The position numbers and the translations under genes were made by a program. The notes under the pieces were generated by a model that had not been told where the DNA came from, did not search any database, and saw only the letters and a program-made list of their open reading frames with translations. A stretch of 64,000 bases of DNA from Odiellus spinosus (taxonomy: Eukaryota; Arthropoda; Arachnida; Opiliones; Phalangiidae). Of this stretch, positions 26,911 to 40,500 are shown one piece after another. How positions within the stretch are numbered: the stretch's first letter is position 1; each line of letters begins with the position of its first letter. The DNA is taken from the NCBI GenBank assembly GCA_963920705.1, contig OY987230.1, positions 20,237,320 to 20,301,319 on the forward strand, written 5' to 3'.

Positions 26911-27094
26911 GGCAATTTTGAACAACAGTCCCCGGACGCCATTCACTATATAACCTAACCTAACCTAACCTAACCTTACCTAAACCTTACGTAACCTAAC
27001 CTAACCTAACCTAACCCAATGTTCACTTTTTGTGGGGAAAATAGAAAAATAAATAAAACAAAATGGCGTCCGGGGACTATTGTTCAAAATAGCC
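26911..27094. mobile_element. Short inverted-repeat element carrying telomeric repeats
   Basis: 184-bp element. Terminal inverted repeats of 33 bp with two mismatches (26911-26943 and 27062-27094; core AGTCCCCGGACGCCATT) are flanked by a perfect 8-bp direct repeat GAATGCTT (26903-26910 and 27095-27102). Between the TIRs lie about 12 copies of CCTAA/CCTTA-type repeat followed by a short A-rich spacer. The 8-bp duplication suggests a hAT-like or similar cut-and-paste element; no transposase is present. Confidence 0.85.
26950..27017 (+). repeat. Interstitial telomeric repeat (CCTAA)n
   Basis: Array of TAACC units with a few variants (CCTTACC, AACCTTACG). The complementary unit TTAGG is the canonical arthropod telomere repeat. 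It sits inside the inverted-repeat element, not at a chromosome end. Confidence 0.9.
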
Positions 27095-27553
27095 GAATGC
27101 TTTAGCTATATTTTTGTCGATTCCTTAAAAGGAGTTACGAACGAAATTAAAAATCGTTTACAAACGCGCGACATCTTGTACAATTTGAGATGGCCAAAGT
27201 CGTTTGCATAAATAAATTAACTAACGTAAATTTTGCAGGGGCAAAGCTTGAGAGGTCCAAAAAAATAAGGGGCTTTACAACGCACATAGTCCCTTTAAAG
27301 GTCAATTTTCATGAAAATTAACGTTTTGGTTGCATGGTTCCCAGCCAGGCCCTAGTTCTAGCAATAAATAAATAAAATTCGAGCTTCGAGTTTTTGGTAA
27401 AATATATTATTAATTATAGAATAAAATGTAACTGGTACAAAGTTTTGCCTAAAACCAATCGAAGCGTAAACCCAGGTTTAACCCCTCCTAATTCTCATTA
27501 GGCCTAGGCAAAATAATACATATAAATTGAATAAATAGTTCTTGTTATTTTAC

Positions 27554-27616
27554 CTGAGAATATGAACCCGAGGAATATTCGGAAGAACTAGAAGTATCTT
27601 CAAATTTTCGAGGCAT
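27554..27616 (-). CDS. Orphan candidate first exon
   Basis: ATG at 27616 opens a Ser-rich 21-codon frame (MPRKFEDTSSSSEYSSGSYSQ minus nothing visible after) that ends exactly at a CAG/GTAAAA donor. No downstream exon was found before the lipase gene. It could be a 5' exon of an unrecognised gene, a relic, or chance. Confidence 0.25.
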
Positions 27617-28548
27617 ATCGAGGTTTTATTTTAAATAAATATATTTTTTCGTTACTTTATAACTTGCTTCTGCTTGCGTATAATAATTACGACATAAACT
27701 TCAAACATAGTGGGGGGTCGATCTTTTTTTTAGTCGTGGAATCGACTTTCGACCTTTCACACTGCAATTATTATCTAATCGCGTGGACGAACTCAATTCA
27801 GTTTCCGGACTACGACCAATCTGACAAATTCCGTTGGATGAGGGAGAAAATATTACCGGTCATTGGTCAAAATAAAAAGGGCGCTGAACATAAAACAACA
27901 AAAAAGAGCGCTAAAGATAAGCTCCAAATTACAGAGTTCAAATTGGTTAAAAAATTTTAAATTATAGGAATACCTCAAATTTATGGAATCATTGAGGGCC
28001 CTAGAGTAGTTGTTGATATTGAAATAATTTAGAACCGTATTTCTGACAGGTTAAAGGAACAAAAGCTGAGGCGGTGGACCCAATTTAAAAAAAGTCACAA
28101 TCGCGAACATGGATCGTGGTATCCAAATCAGGGCGATTTCAAGGATTTCTAATTATTATTAAAATTAAAAGGCTTGTACATCAAATACGTTGTGATGAAC
28201 CCTTGCATATTTCAATCCACACATTAGAGGACAAATCTAAAGAAAATTCAATCTGTACATTCTATTAAGGACAATCGATGATATAGTCGTTTAATTAATG
28301 TCTTTCTTCCTGCCTTTCACTTTATTGTCACTTAAATTAGAGTGGTTTTTATATGAAAAAAAAAAAAAAAAACAAATCAATAAATAACATTGAAAAATCA
28401 GGGGATGAAGTAGTTTTTATTGTTTTTATGAGCAGTTGGTACAGACACATGACAAAAATTATGAGAATGCGAAATACAGTGTAATTTCTTTTTACAAAGT
28501 TTGAGTTAATGATACTCTTACGTCTAAAATGAATGGGAATTTTAAAAG

Positions 28549-31500
28549 TTAAATGTACTTGGTACGAGTGAGAGCTCGATCGGCGTGAGATGGATCTGTC
28601 ATTTTAGTCCAATCAGTTTGTCCAACTACGAATCCAATGGCTCTCATTCGATCCTGGTTCTTACGTTCTTCAATATCAGCCCATCGAACCTTCAAAGATA
28701 ACCGTCATTAATAAGATTTGTATAAACATTTTGGGAGTGTAAAAACTAATTTTAACCCCACTTACTCTTTTTTGTCCAGGTTTTGATTCCCTCATTTCAT
28801 AATCATCAGGGAGTTGTAAATAATCTTCCATAGTTGTCGCTTTACCGCGTTTTGTCACCCTGAGACCGTCGAGTTGATCCAATTTAGCGTCCGTGGCTTC
28901 CATTCTTTCCCAACGACTTTTAGCAATTCCCTTAAAATTTACGACTCATTTGTTAAATTAATTCGCGAGTAGAATAAAAATGTGAATCTTACAAAATTCT
29001 GATAATCATCCTCGTCATTTTTTGTCGAGGTTTTTGTATCGGGTTGAGGTTCCTCAACTAAATCTTCCATTTCTACTTCTGTAATTTCTTCGTCTTGAAG
29101 GAGAGTTCGAATATCCAACTTGGTGTAAGTACTCGGAGTGGCTTCCCACGAATTAGCGATCTAACAGTTTTTCAAAATTAGTTTCATATTTCCACGTTAC
29201 TTAAGATTACAATAAAGAGTACAAGTAGATAGAAAAACACTTTGATTGGCTTCATTATCCATTTAAAGATATACCTTGGTTAGGTCTTCTAAAGATCGAT
29301 GATGAATATTTCTTTTGAAACAAGCGTTAACGTCATTCGCATTAAGTTCGATTATAAAGACCTAAAAGATAATAAAATTTTAAAGCATTTTTACGTTTTT
29401 TATTTCAAAAGGAAAATTACTTGAAAGTTCTTCATTGTGGCATAATTCGCAAATTCCTCGAAATCTTTAACTTTACAATTTGAGGAATCGACGATGATGA
29501 AGGGAAAAAATTTGTCATCGATAGTTTTTTTGAAAGATTTGAACAAACTTTTTTTTTTGGATCAAGAGATAATTAATATAAGAACTTTGGCATCCTTTGC
29601 TTACTAATTTGATTTTAATTACCTTTGTTGATACGATGCTTCCATCTCTTTTTCGTATTCGTAAGTCAATGCCTTTGTACGAATTCTCTTTCCGGTTTCA
29701 GGATCATTGATCATTTTCTCAGTTTCAACCATAAAATAATCATCTAGACAAAGCATGCGAGGGGCGCTGCCACCATTTTCAACTTCCTTATCCTGTAAAA
29801 CGATTAAAAAATTATAGTTTTCTAAAACCGTATCGATATAATTAGAGCTTACTTTGATTAATTTGGCTATATGAGTTTTTCCCGAACCAGAAATTCCTCT
29901 GAGAATAATGACAATTTGTTTTGGTCTATGGTATCGCGCGGGTGGACTTAGAAGGTCCTTTACAGCCACTATTTCGCCTTTAGAAGTTTTGACTGATGGA
30001 AATAAACTTGTCGTCTTTTTGGGTTCAATTTTAATGGGAGAATCTTTAGAACTTTTGATGTTACGACTAATTTTGGGTTAGATGAAGGTTGCTCATTAAT
30101 AATTGATAAAATTATGGGATTAAGATATTTAAATACCTATTAGGACTATCACGAGACGAATTTGGAGATCTTCGACGTCGATCCGAATAGTGATCATCTT
30201 TATATCGACTATCTCTATGATTATCTCGATCTCTGTCTCTTTCCCTATCTCGACCACGACTAGAATTTCGATCGTGATCTAAATTGGTGTTTCATCCCAT
30301 TAATCAGGGACATTTCATATTAGGAAGAAAGTCAAGAAACTTTGATTTAAATACCTCGGTCGCGATTTCTATCTCTACTTCGGCTTCTATCTTCTCTTCT
30401 TTCGCGACCATAATCTCGATCGCGATCTAATAAAGTTAAGAATTAGATCTTAAAAAATCCGCAAGATTAACTGGGCAACTGGAAACCTGTTCCTTTGCAA
30501 CTTTAATCATTACCCCTTTGTCTATAATCTCGACTTCTCTGGTAATCATTGTCGTATTCGTAATCAGAATCTGTAATATCGAAAACTTCGATAGGTGGTG
30601 GTATTGGTCTTGATTCAATCATATGGGATCCTCCTATGGTTCAGTAAAAGAGAAGTTTAAACTAATCCCCATCAGATAAAAAATAACTACGCAAACTAAA
30701 AACTAACCGTAGCCTCTTGTACTTAAACTAGCGTATATGCCGCGTGTTTGAATAGGGGTAGTTGAACTGTGAGAGTAATCGTAAGATTCTATTTCCTGTT
30801 GGCAAAACAACGGACCTGGAATTTCTGTAGTTTGTTTTAAAAAACAAAAAGTTATCAGTAAACGCTTTCTTTTTTTCTCGCATTTGATTTGAGCCAGTTA
30901 TACCGTGGTAATTTCTTTCTACTGATAAACCGGACGTCGCGAAGCGATCTAAGAAATCATCACCGACGACTAAGGAAGCCGATCGATGTCCGTAATCTAT
31001 AATATTCATACTATCGGTCACTGAGAAATCCTCCATCGGTTGTCTAGGCATAAATTCAAAACTAGAAGGAATGGGATAATTCCTTTCTTGAGGAAAATTA
31101 AAACTTCCTCGTGACATTGGTCCGCTACCAATATCCCTAGAAGGTCTAAATAATTTCCAATATTAATCAATTTTGGATTTAAACTTTGAGTTTGAAAAGA
31201 AAAGCGACAAACCTTTCTGGTATAGGCATTCTTTCAAACATTCCCGGTACCCACGAATCTTCTCGACTAATTTCGTCACTGCGAAATCCAAAACCCTGAA
31301 TTTTAAGAAAGGTTATATGACTATGGCATGGCTACTTAAAAAATCTTTAAGCCTTTAGATTTTCTTAAAGTACTCACGCAACCTGACTCAATTCTGGCCT
31401 TGTCAAATGGATCTCGCACCCAAGCTCGCGAATTTAATCTTTAGAAATTTCATTTGAGTGTGATGCCAGTTTTACTTTAATTTCAATATACTCCCATAGA

Positions 31501-34500
31501 ATACCAAATGAAATTAACTTTCCAATGAGGAAAAATCCAATTTGGTTAAAAATTTGATCAAATAGAACAAATGAAATAACCTGAATTCAACTAAGTCGAC
31601 CAAAGACATTTTCCATTTTGGTCCAATTTGGATGAATTCTGTTGGAATTTTCCAATTTGGATATTTTTGACCAAATAAGGTTTTTCCTCATTAGGTAAGC
31701 TCATTTCTTTCGTTATTCTACAGGGAGCACTTAGAAAGGAAGTTTAAATTTCTAAAGATTAAATTCGCGAGCTTGGCCCAAGATCAATTTTACCTGGTTC
31801 TAAACGAGTCAGATTGAGTATTTATTTTAAAGCTGTACAAGTGTTTAAATCAATCTTACCCGACCCCTTCCTCGTCCACGACCTCTACCTCTGGTATCTT
31901 GATCAAAACGGGAATTTCTATCCCCTGAAAAGAAATCCCGTTCTGGAGTATCAAAATCAGATTCGTCTCTGTTTTTTCCAGAGAAGGAATCCCTGGATGT
32001 AGAAATGTCAAGTGTTCTTTGGTTTCCAAATTTGTTGGATGTTGATTCTTTGGAATCTCGGTTAAATCGATATGATGATGAAGACAACTTGTTTTCTGAA
32101 TTTTTCAGGGGAGCATTTTCATTTCTCGGTGCTGATTTTTCTTCTGGTTTCTTTTGATTCTTATCATCAATGAATGATTCATTCTTCGGCGCTTCTTTTG
32201 GTTTGTCGTTTTCAACATTGGATTTCATCAATATTTTATCTTTACTTTCGTTTTTCTTATCCTCTTTTGGAAATATGTCAGTGATAGGTTCATTTGATTT
32301 AGTCTCAGTGACTGCATCTTTTTTCACTGTATTGATGATGGGAACATTTTTCACTACAGGATCAACTTTAGCAAATTCAACATCGTCGTAAAGAGATTGA
32401 ACTTTCAGTGTACTATCATCTTTTTTTTCTTCTTTCTTAGACAAATTAAGCTCAGACTGATCAGTTTTAGGCTTTTCTTTGATGTTGCCTTCGGTTCCCG
32501 ATCCCTTTTCATTTGGATTGTCTATAGCTTTAGGAATTGTAGAAGGAATTTTAAGGGCGTCTGATTCAACTCCTTTGGGTTTTTCTAAAACAGGAGGTTG
32601 GGAAAGTGGCTTTAGATTGGCGGGAGGATCTCCTAGAAGAGAGTTTTGACCAGTGGGTTTCACGAGTAACGGATTTACACTGGGTAAATTTCCAGGCGAC
32701 GGTTTTTGAGTAATTGGGTCTGATTTTGGAGTGGTAAATGGCTTGTCAAATCTGGATTCTCTTTTTCGATTTCCACTCGAATCTCTTTTCATATCACTAT
32801 CACGAGAATTTCTAGAGTTGTCATTTCTTCGAGGCTCGGGAGTTGTATTTAATTCTCGAGATTTGTCCCCGAAAGTAGACTCTTTTCTTTGGTCTTGATC
32901 CTTAGAGATTTTTGCACGTGTGTCGGGAGAGTTTCTATCTTGTCTATTGCCCTTTCTCCAATCATTTTCTTTAACATTGTCTGTCATTGCATCCGGGTCT
33001 TTATAGCCTCCAATGCTTGTATCTCGAATTTTTTCTTTAGGTCCACTCAACATAGTATCTTTTTCTTTGGAGGAGCCCATAATTGAATCCCTTCCCCCGG
33101 GACCATCCATCCTTGAATTCCTTCCCCCGGGACCGCCCATCCTCGAATCTCTTCCCTCTGGACCGCCCATCCTCGAATCTCTTCCCCCGGGACCGCTCAT
33201 CATCGAATCTCTTCCCCCGGGACCGCCCATCATCGAATCTCTTCCCCCGGGACCGCTCATCATCGAATCTCTTCCCCCGGGTCCGCCCATCATCGAATCT
33301 CTTCCCCCGGGACCGCCCATCATCGAATCTCTTCCCCCGGGACCGCCCATCATCGAATCTCTTCCCCCGGGACCGCCCATCATCGAATCTCTTCCCCCGG
33401 GACCGCCCATCATCGAATCTCTTCCCCCGGGACCGCCCATCATCGAATCTCTTCCCCCGGGGCCGCCCATCATCGAATCTCTTCCCCCGGGGCCGCCCAT
33501 CATCGAATCTCTTCCCCCGGGGCCGCCCATCATCGAATCTCTTCCCCCGGGACCGCCCATCATCGAATCTCTTCTCCCCTGACCGCCCATCATCGAATCT
33601 CTTCCCCCAGGACCGCCCATCATCGAATCTCGTCCCCCAGGACCGCCCATCATCGAATCTCTTCCACTGGGACCACCCATCATCGATTCTCTTCCCCAGG
33701 GACCGCCCATCATCGAATTCCTTCCCCCAGGACCACCCATCATCGAATTCCTTCCCCCAGGACCACCCATCATCGAATTCCTTCCACCAGGACCACCCAT
33801 CATCGAATTTCTTCCTCCCGGACCACTCATGAAAGAATCCCTTCCTCCCGAACCACTTAACATGGAATCCCTTCCTCCAGGACCACTCGTGAACGAATCC
33901 CTTCCTCCAGGGCCACCCATCATTGAATCCATTCCCTCATTACCACCCATCATTGAATCCCTTCCTAAGGGACCACCTAACATGGAATCCCTTCCTCTGG
34001 GTCCTCCGAACATGGAATCTCTACTACTAGGCCCTGAAATCATAGAATTTCTGACTTGGGGTGTCCCCATATTAGAATTCCTACCTTGTAAATCACTGAA
34101 TTTTTCAATATTTTCAGATGCAACAAGCCCTGAATCTTCACACCCACTCATTGCAGAATTTCTTATATCCCCAGGCGATTTCATAAATTCAGGGTCACTT
34201 CTAAAACTTTTCTGACTTCCTGTCATAGAACCTCTACCTTGATCTCTTTGATCATTTCCAAAAGATATCCCTTGATCACTCGAGAAGCTTTCTTGATTAT
34301 TTTTTCCTCTTTGATACCCAAAAGAGTCAGTTTCTTTTTCTTCACTGGCGAATTTGTCTTTCTCAGCTTCATTATAATCAAAATCTAATTCAGCCTCGTT
34401 ATCCCAACTAGAGTCCCTTCCTCTTTGATTATTTCCAAAAGAACCCCTTCCTCTTTGATTATTTCCAAACGAGCCCCTGCCGCTTTGATTATTTCCAAAC

Positions 34501-37500
34501 GAGTCCCTTCCTCTTTGATTATTCCCAAACGATTCCCTTCCTCTCTGATTATTTCCGAACGAGTCCCTTCCTCTTTGATTATTTCCAAACGAGCCCCTCC
34601 CTCTTCCTCTTTGATCATTGCCAAATGAATTTTTTCCCATAGAGTTATCTATTTTACCATCAGCTAAATGATCAAGATCTTTCTTACCCTCAAACATTGA
34701 ATCTCTCCCTCTAGATACATCCAGCATTGAACCCCTTCCCATGGGACTGTCCCACATAGAATCCCTTCTTCCGGGACCATCCATCATTGAATCCTTTTCA
34801 CTGGGACCGCCCATCATTGAGTCTCCTTCACTAGGTCCTTTCATCATAGAATTTCTTACTTGGGGTTCTCCCATTTTGGAATCTCTCCCTAAGGGACCCC
34901 CCATAATAGAGTCACTGAATTTTTCAATATATCCAGGTGCACCAAGCATTGAACCTTCAGAACCACTCATTGCAGAATTTCTTACACCCAGGGGGGATTT
35001 TACAATTTCAGAGTCACTTTTAAAACCCATCATAGAACCGCTACCTAAGTTTCTTTGATCATTTCCAAAAGATGACCTCCCTCGATCACCTGAGAATGTC
35101 TCTTGGTTATTTTTCCCTCTTTGATACCCAAAGGAGTCACTTTTATTCTCACCCGCGAATGGATCTTTCTCATCTTCATTATAATCAAAATCTAATTCAG
35201 CCTCATTATCCCAACTAGATTCTCTCCCTCTTTGATTATTTCCAAAAGAGCCCGGCCTGCCTCTTTGATTATTACCAAACGAGCCCCTTCCTCTTTGATT
35301 TATAAATTTACCATCAGCTAAAAGATCAATGTCTTTCTTTCCCTCAAACATGGAATCTCTCCCTTTATATCCATCCATCATAGTATCCCTTCCTCCAGGA
35401 CCGCCCATCTTGGTATCCCTTCCTCCTGCACCGCCCATCATGGTATCCCTTCCTCCTGCACCGCCCATCATGGAATCTCGTGCTCCGGGACCGCCCATCA
35501 TGGAATCTCGTCCCGCAGAGCCGCCCATCATGGAATCTCGTCCTCCGGGACCGCCCATCATGGAATTCCGTCCCCCAGCCCCGCCCATCATGGAATCCTG
35601 TCCCCCGGGACCAGCCATCGTGGGATTTCTTCCTCCAAAACCACCCATCATGGAATCCCTTCCCCCAGGACCGCTCATCATGGAATCCCTTCCCCCAGGA
35701 CCGCTCATCATATATTCTCTTCCCCCAGAACCACCCATCATGGAATCTCGTCCCCCAGGACCGCCCATCATGGAATCTCGTCCTACAGGACCGCCCATCA
35801 TGGAATCTCGTCCTACAGGACCACCCATCATGGAATCTCGTCCTCCAGGACCGCCCATCATGGAATCTCGTCCTCCAGGACCGCCCATCATGGAATCTCG
35901 TCCTCCAGGACCGCCCATCATGGAATCTCGTCCTCCAGGACCGCCCATCATGGAATCTCGTTCCCCAGGACCGCCCATCATGGAATCTCGTTCCCCAGGA
36001 CCGCCCATCATGGAATCTCGTTCCCCAGGACCACCCATCATGGAATCTCGTTCCCCGGGACCACCCATCAATGAATCCCGTTCCCCAGGACCGCTCATCA
36101 TCGAATGCCGTCCCCCAGGGCCGCCCATCATCGAATCCCGTCCCCCGGAGCCACCTATCACAGAGTCCCGTCCCCCAGGATTATTTCCAAAAGAACCCCT
36201 TCCTCTTTGATTATTAGAAAACGAGCCCCTTCCCATTTGATTACTCCCAAAAGAGCCTCTCCCTCTTTGATCAATGCCAAATGAATCTTTTCCTGTAAAG
36301 TAATCCATTAATTCATCATCAGCAAAAAGATCAGTATCTTTCTTACCCCCAAGAGCTCCCCCAAACGCGGAATCTCTCCCAAGAGATCCATCCATCATGG
36401 AATCTCCAAATTGACGATTATCTTGTCTCGAAGTTCCGCTACTCAACGCGTCTTTCATTTCATTTATATTTCTATCAGCACCAACTCCGCCAATTTGAGG
36501 AGCTACGTTGAGAAAATAAATTTATAATCAAAGCATCAAACCTAGAGATGAAAATGACTTACCAGCATTGCCAAAATTGTTATCAACAAAATTGCCCTGA
36601 CGGTTATTTGGATTTTGGTCATTCCCAAACATTTGATTTTCATTTTGAAAGTTAGATTGGTTAGGTTTTGAATCCCAATTGCCTGAGTACATGATTGAAG
36701 TGGATATTAATAATCAAAACTTAACCCTAGATAAATTCGTGCTTTAATTACCAGATTTCCTATCTGATAAGGAATTGTTAAATCCCTGGTTGCCAGCACC
36801 AAATGAATCAGGGCCTCTTTGAAACCCAGTTGTTTGATTGAAGGACGATTCTTTATTAGGATATGCCCCTGGACCAATCATTGACAAGTTCTACGAAAGA
36901 TATAAAGAGAGAAAGAAAGGATTTTAAAAAAGCTGAAACCAGGAACGAGTAATATTTGTTACTGCGTAAAAGATACGAACAAGGTTTTAAAACTCAATAT
37001 TGACATGAATAAAACTAAAACATCAACAATGCCACGAAAAAAAAAACTTGGATTACCAAGAACATAACCTATCTAACAATTCTTCAAAAATAAAGTAAGC
37101 TTATAAATTAACCACTCATTTCTAAAGCCGTAGAAAAGATCTTTGACACAAAAAGTTAACTATTATTTTATTCGTAATGAATCATACACACACTCTTGCA
37201 TAGTTGCAAAGATACATTTGGATAATACGTAAGTAGACGAATTCTTCTTAGCTGGTTTTTTCACTGTAATTCAAATTTAACTGATTTTGATAATAAAATT
37301 TTATTCAAAATCTTTAACTAGTGTTTTTGTGTTTTACAAAGATTATGTATGTGTTGTTTGTATAAATTCCATAAATCAACAAGATTATTTTGAAAAATCA
37401 TAATTTTTTTTCTTCTTTTACCCATTTTAAATTTTGACAAGCAATCACTTAGTCTTTGGGTTTTAACAATGTTTTTAGAAAGTATGCAAACCATTGCTAA

Positions 37501-40500
37501 TTGCTTATATAATAAGATTGCAATTACTGATAATTTCACATCGAACATGCTCAGGAACTTGGCTGGGCTTCCCTGTAAACACGACATACTTATCTATACT
37601 TATTGAATATGCGTAAGATTTCACAGTCACCTAATAAATCTTTTCTAGAAAGTTGAGCCTAAAGCCCTCGCGCATTGATGCATCTACATTCTCCTTTTTT
37701 GTAGGACAGTTGTTAAATGGAATTCTCTCCCGAATAAAATTGTTTCCCCTCTCAAAATTTGCTACCTCTGAATTAAAAATGTGCGAGTATCTATGTATTT
37801 CAATCAATTCTGCTTTTATTTAATTACTTAACTTCAATCTTTTATTTTCACTATATATTCTTGGTGAGTATGCCAGCTCTGCTTTGCTATAACTTGAGAA
37901 AATTAAACTGACACGAGCCTCTCCATTTAATAATTTTCTCGCGGGTTATCCAATATGAGTTCCCCTTTCCTATTTCGATATATATTTTTTTTATTTCCTC
38001 AATTCTTCAACTTTTACTAGCCATATGGTACGAAATGTTTCTCTTCATTTATCCCTTCGTAGGATTACCTTTGCCCCGTGGAACCAGTTACAAGGTTACC
38101 TTTACAGTTAATACGTAAGTACATTAATCCCTGCGCCATCTCACCGAGATGACTTACTTAAACGTTCCTATAGACTTTTTACCGGATATTGTCAACCTCC
38201 CAACCTATGAGATAAAGGTAACTTTCGTGACGTTTCTCACCTTTTCTAGTTTTACGCCGTGTATGGAATTTTTTCCCTCCCGCGAAAAGAAGGGGGATGA
38301 CACGCCCATCCGCAAAAAGTCTATACTATAGAGAGGTCAGAAACCAAACGCGCTCCAGATCTCATTTGAGTTAAAGCATTGTCACTGAAATCTTAGATTT
38401 TTTTTTTTTTGCAACTAGTCTACTGGACCAGTGACACTTAACATCTTCAATTACCAAACTGGTCATTGGTCGTATCTGTGACCAAATTATAGTTGAGACC
38501 CAAGTCATTTCAAGCTCAGGTAGGATTTTTTACGCTCTATTTCCTACGTGGATGGATTCTTCTACAATGTGTTCATTCTAAAATATTTCGAGTGAATTTT
38601 AGAAGCATACTAGTCAGAATCAGGTTTAAATGTCAACACATTAACATTAACCTACACTTCCTATTATCGCAATGCACTAGGGAACTTAGCGATGTAACGA
38701 TGAAAGTTTAATCTGAGTCTGACTGCATAAAAAAGACATCTACGCTCAAAATAGTTAACTTTATTACATTTTAATATCACATAATATATCACTGAACTAC
38801 TTTTAACACCCAGATGAAAGTGAAAACATTAAAATTTCCAATTCCGAATTGTCTAAATTGGATTTTTCAGCCTTTCGTAGGATGTATTTCTTTTGAAAGC
38901 AGCTAGCCACAGTGTTAGAGCTGAATTAGAATTAAAATCGTCCAAGGATGTTATTTCCAAGCATATCATTTCCCTTCTACAGCTTTCAGACTGAAACATT
39001 AACCATCTCATCTTAGGTAATTATCCAAATTTCAATAAATGGTTTCTTTGATCTGATTTGCAATCTCTTGGATGTCATGAAGCCTTTTTGTAAGACTTAC
39101 GGCAGAAATTAGAGATGTCTCCAATAACTTCAGCAAAGTCTTCATTTTCTTATCTTTGAACATATCTTTACATTATAGCTTTGTGAGCTTATACAGCTTG
39201 TTAACTTCAATTAGAAATCAGTTTGGCTTAAATTTCCTTCCGAGGACTTCTATAAAACCATCATTTGTTCCAAGGAAAACCTTCATTTGTCCTAAGGTAA
39301 ACTGAGGCACTATCAGTACCAACGCAAACATTAATTTTTTCGAGGATTGAGGCACTTCTAAGAATTTGGATGATTATTGTTTCTTCTTCATCCGCAAAGT
39401 GGTAAATAGAGTGACTGCTTGATACAGGGCAGGTCGTTTTCCTGAGAGCCTAGCTTGGCATTGAGGTTTTGAGAGGGAGCCGCCTTGGTTTCTGCATTTG
39501 TGACCATTTATTACAGTTCATGCGCGACAGCCTTGACTTACTTTGGTTTATAACTTTCACAAAAACTTAAAGCACACGTTTTAATTGTATAATTTATTCG
39601 TTATCATCAATGTCCATGTATTTGAAATATATTTGTAAACTAATATATTTGTAAATATTAAACGTGATTTTTGAAAAATTAAAAACATTTTGAGGCTACT
39701 GCAGCTTTGTTCAGTGGAATCATCCATAATCAATATAAAACTCTTGGCATTTAGTATAGTTTTAACTGTTTTTGATAAACGTGAAATGAACTGAGAGAAA
39801 TATGATACATTTTTACGATGACTAAGTGCATGAAATTATCGCCATTTTTCCTTCGAAGTTGACAGAATTAGGGAAATTTTGCAGTGTTACATTTGCACTT
39901 AAATCTATTGAGACTTCAACAGCGGATAAAGGTCCCCTATGCACAACATTTCATATTCAATAACTCATATGCTTGAACATTTCTTGTACAAATCAATTCG
40001 CTTGGATCATCCCCCTTCGATGAACAACCTTTTTTTTTTTTTTCATTGATCTTGAAGCCAATCACTCCAGCAATTCTAATCCATGAAATTCAAAACTCAC
40101 GGATAAAAACCTCTCTATACACCTATTTAGTTACGCGAAAACGTGTTTTTGAGTTACTTATTGGAGGAGGACGGTGTTAAAGGCAGGGTTGCTTACGCGA
40201 AAACTTAACTCCAAAATTTTCAACTTTTCTATAACTTGTAGCTTTGGTCCGCGGTTTTAATAACTTAAGTTTGGCCGCGAAAACAATTCGTCACGTCACG
40301 TAACATAACTACCGTGGTCCCCTTTAGGATGAAGTATAAATTCCCCCTAACTTTCCTTTATTAGAAAACAACCACGTAAAAGAATAATTAAACATAAGTC
40401 GTGTCATGAATCTGAGTGTAGGAACTTTTCAGTTTATTTTTTCCCATACCCCTGGCGTAAATTTAACAGAGTATACAAAACGTGTAGTAGTAAAAATATA

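Larger units (their letters stand above)
22860..27550. other. Gene-poor region upstream of the lipase
   Basis: 4.7 kb without a supportable exon on either strand. It holds the lipase promoter region, a short (TA)n stretch near 23138-23152, partial and full MITE copies (24868-25100; 25757-26203) and the telomere-repeat element at 26911-27094. Confidence 0.45.

Noticed and set aside
26950..27017. Chromosome end or fusion point
   Set aside because: The telomeric repeat is short, lies inside TIRs with a target duplication, and genes continue on both sides.
27664..27960. 98-codon plus-strand frame (MLLLAYNNYD...)
   Set aside because: No recognisable motif, no neighbouring exons, and composition no different from the AT-rich surroundings. 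It could be real but is unsupported.
33013..36217. Long plus-strand open frames (up to 293 codons, Pro/Ser-rich) opposite the YLPM1 giant exon
   Set aside because: They are the antisense of 30-bp tandem units, whose period is a multiple of three and whose sequence lacks stops in several frames. They need no selection to stay open and have no splice or start context.
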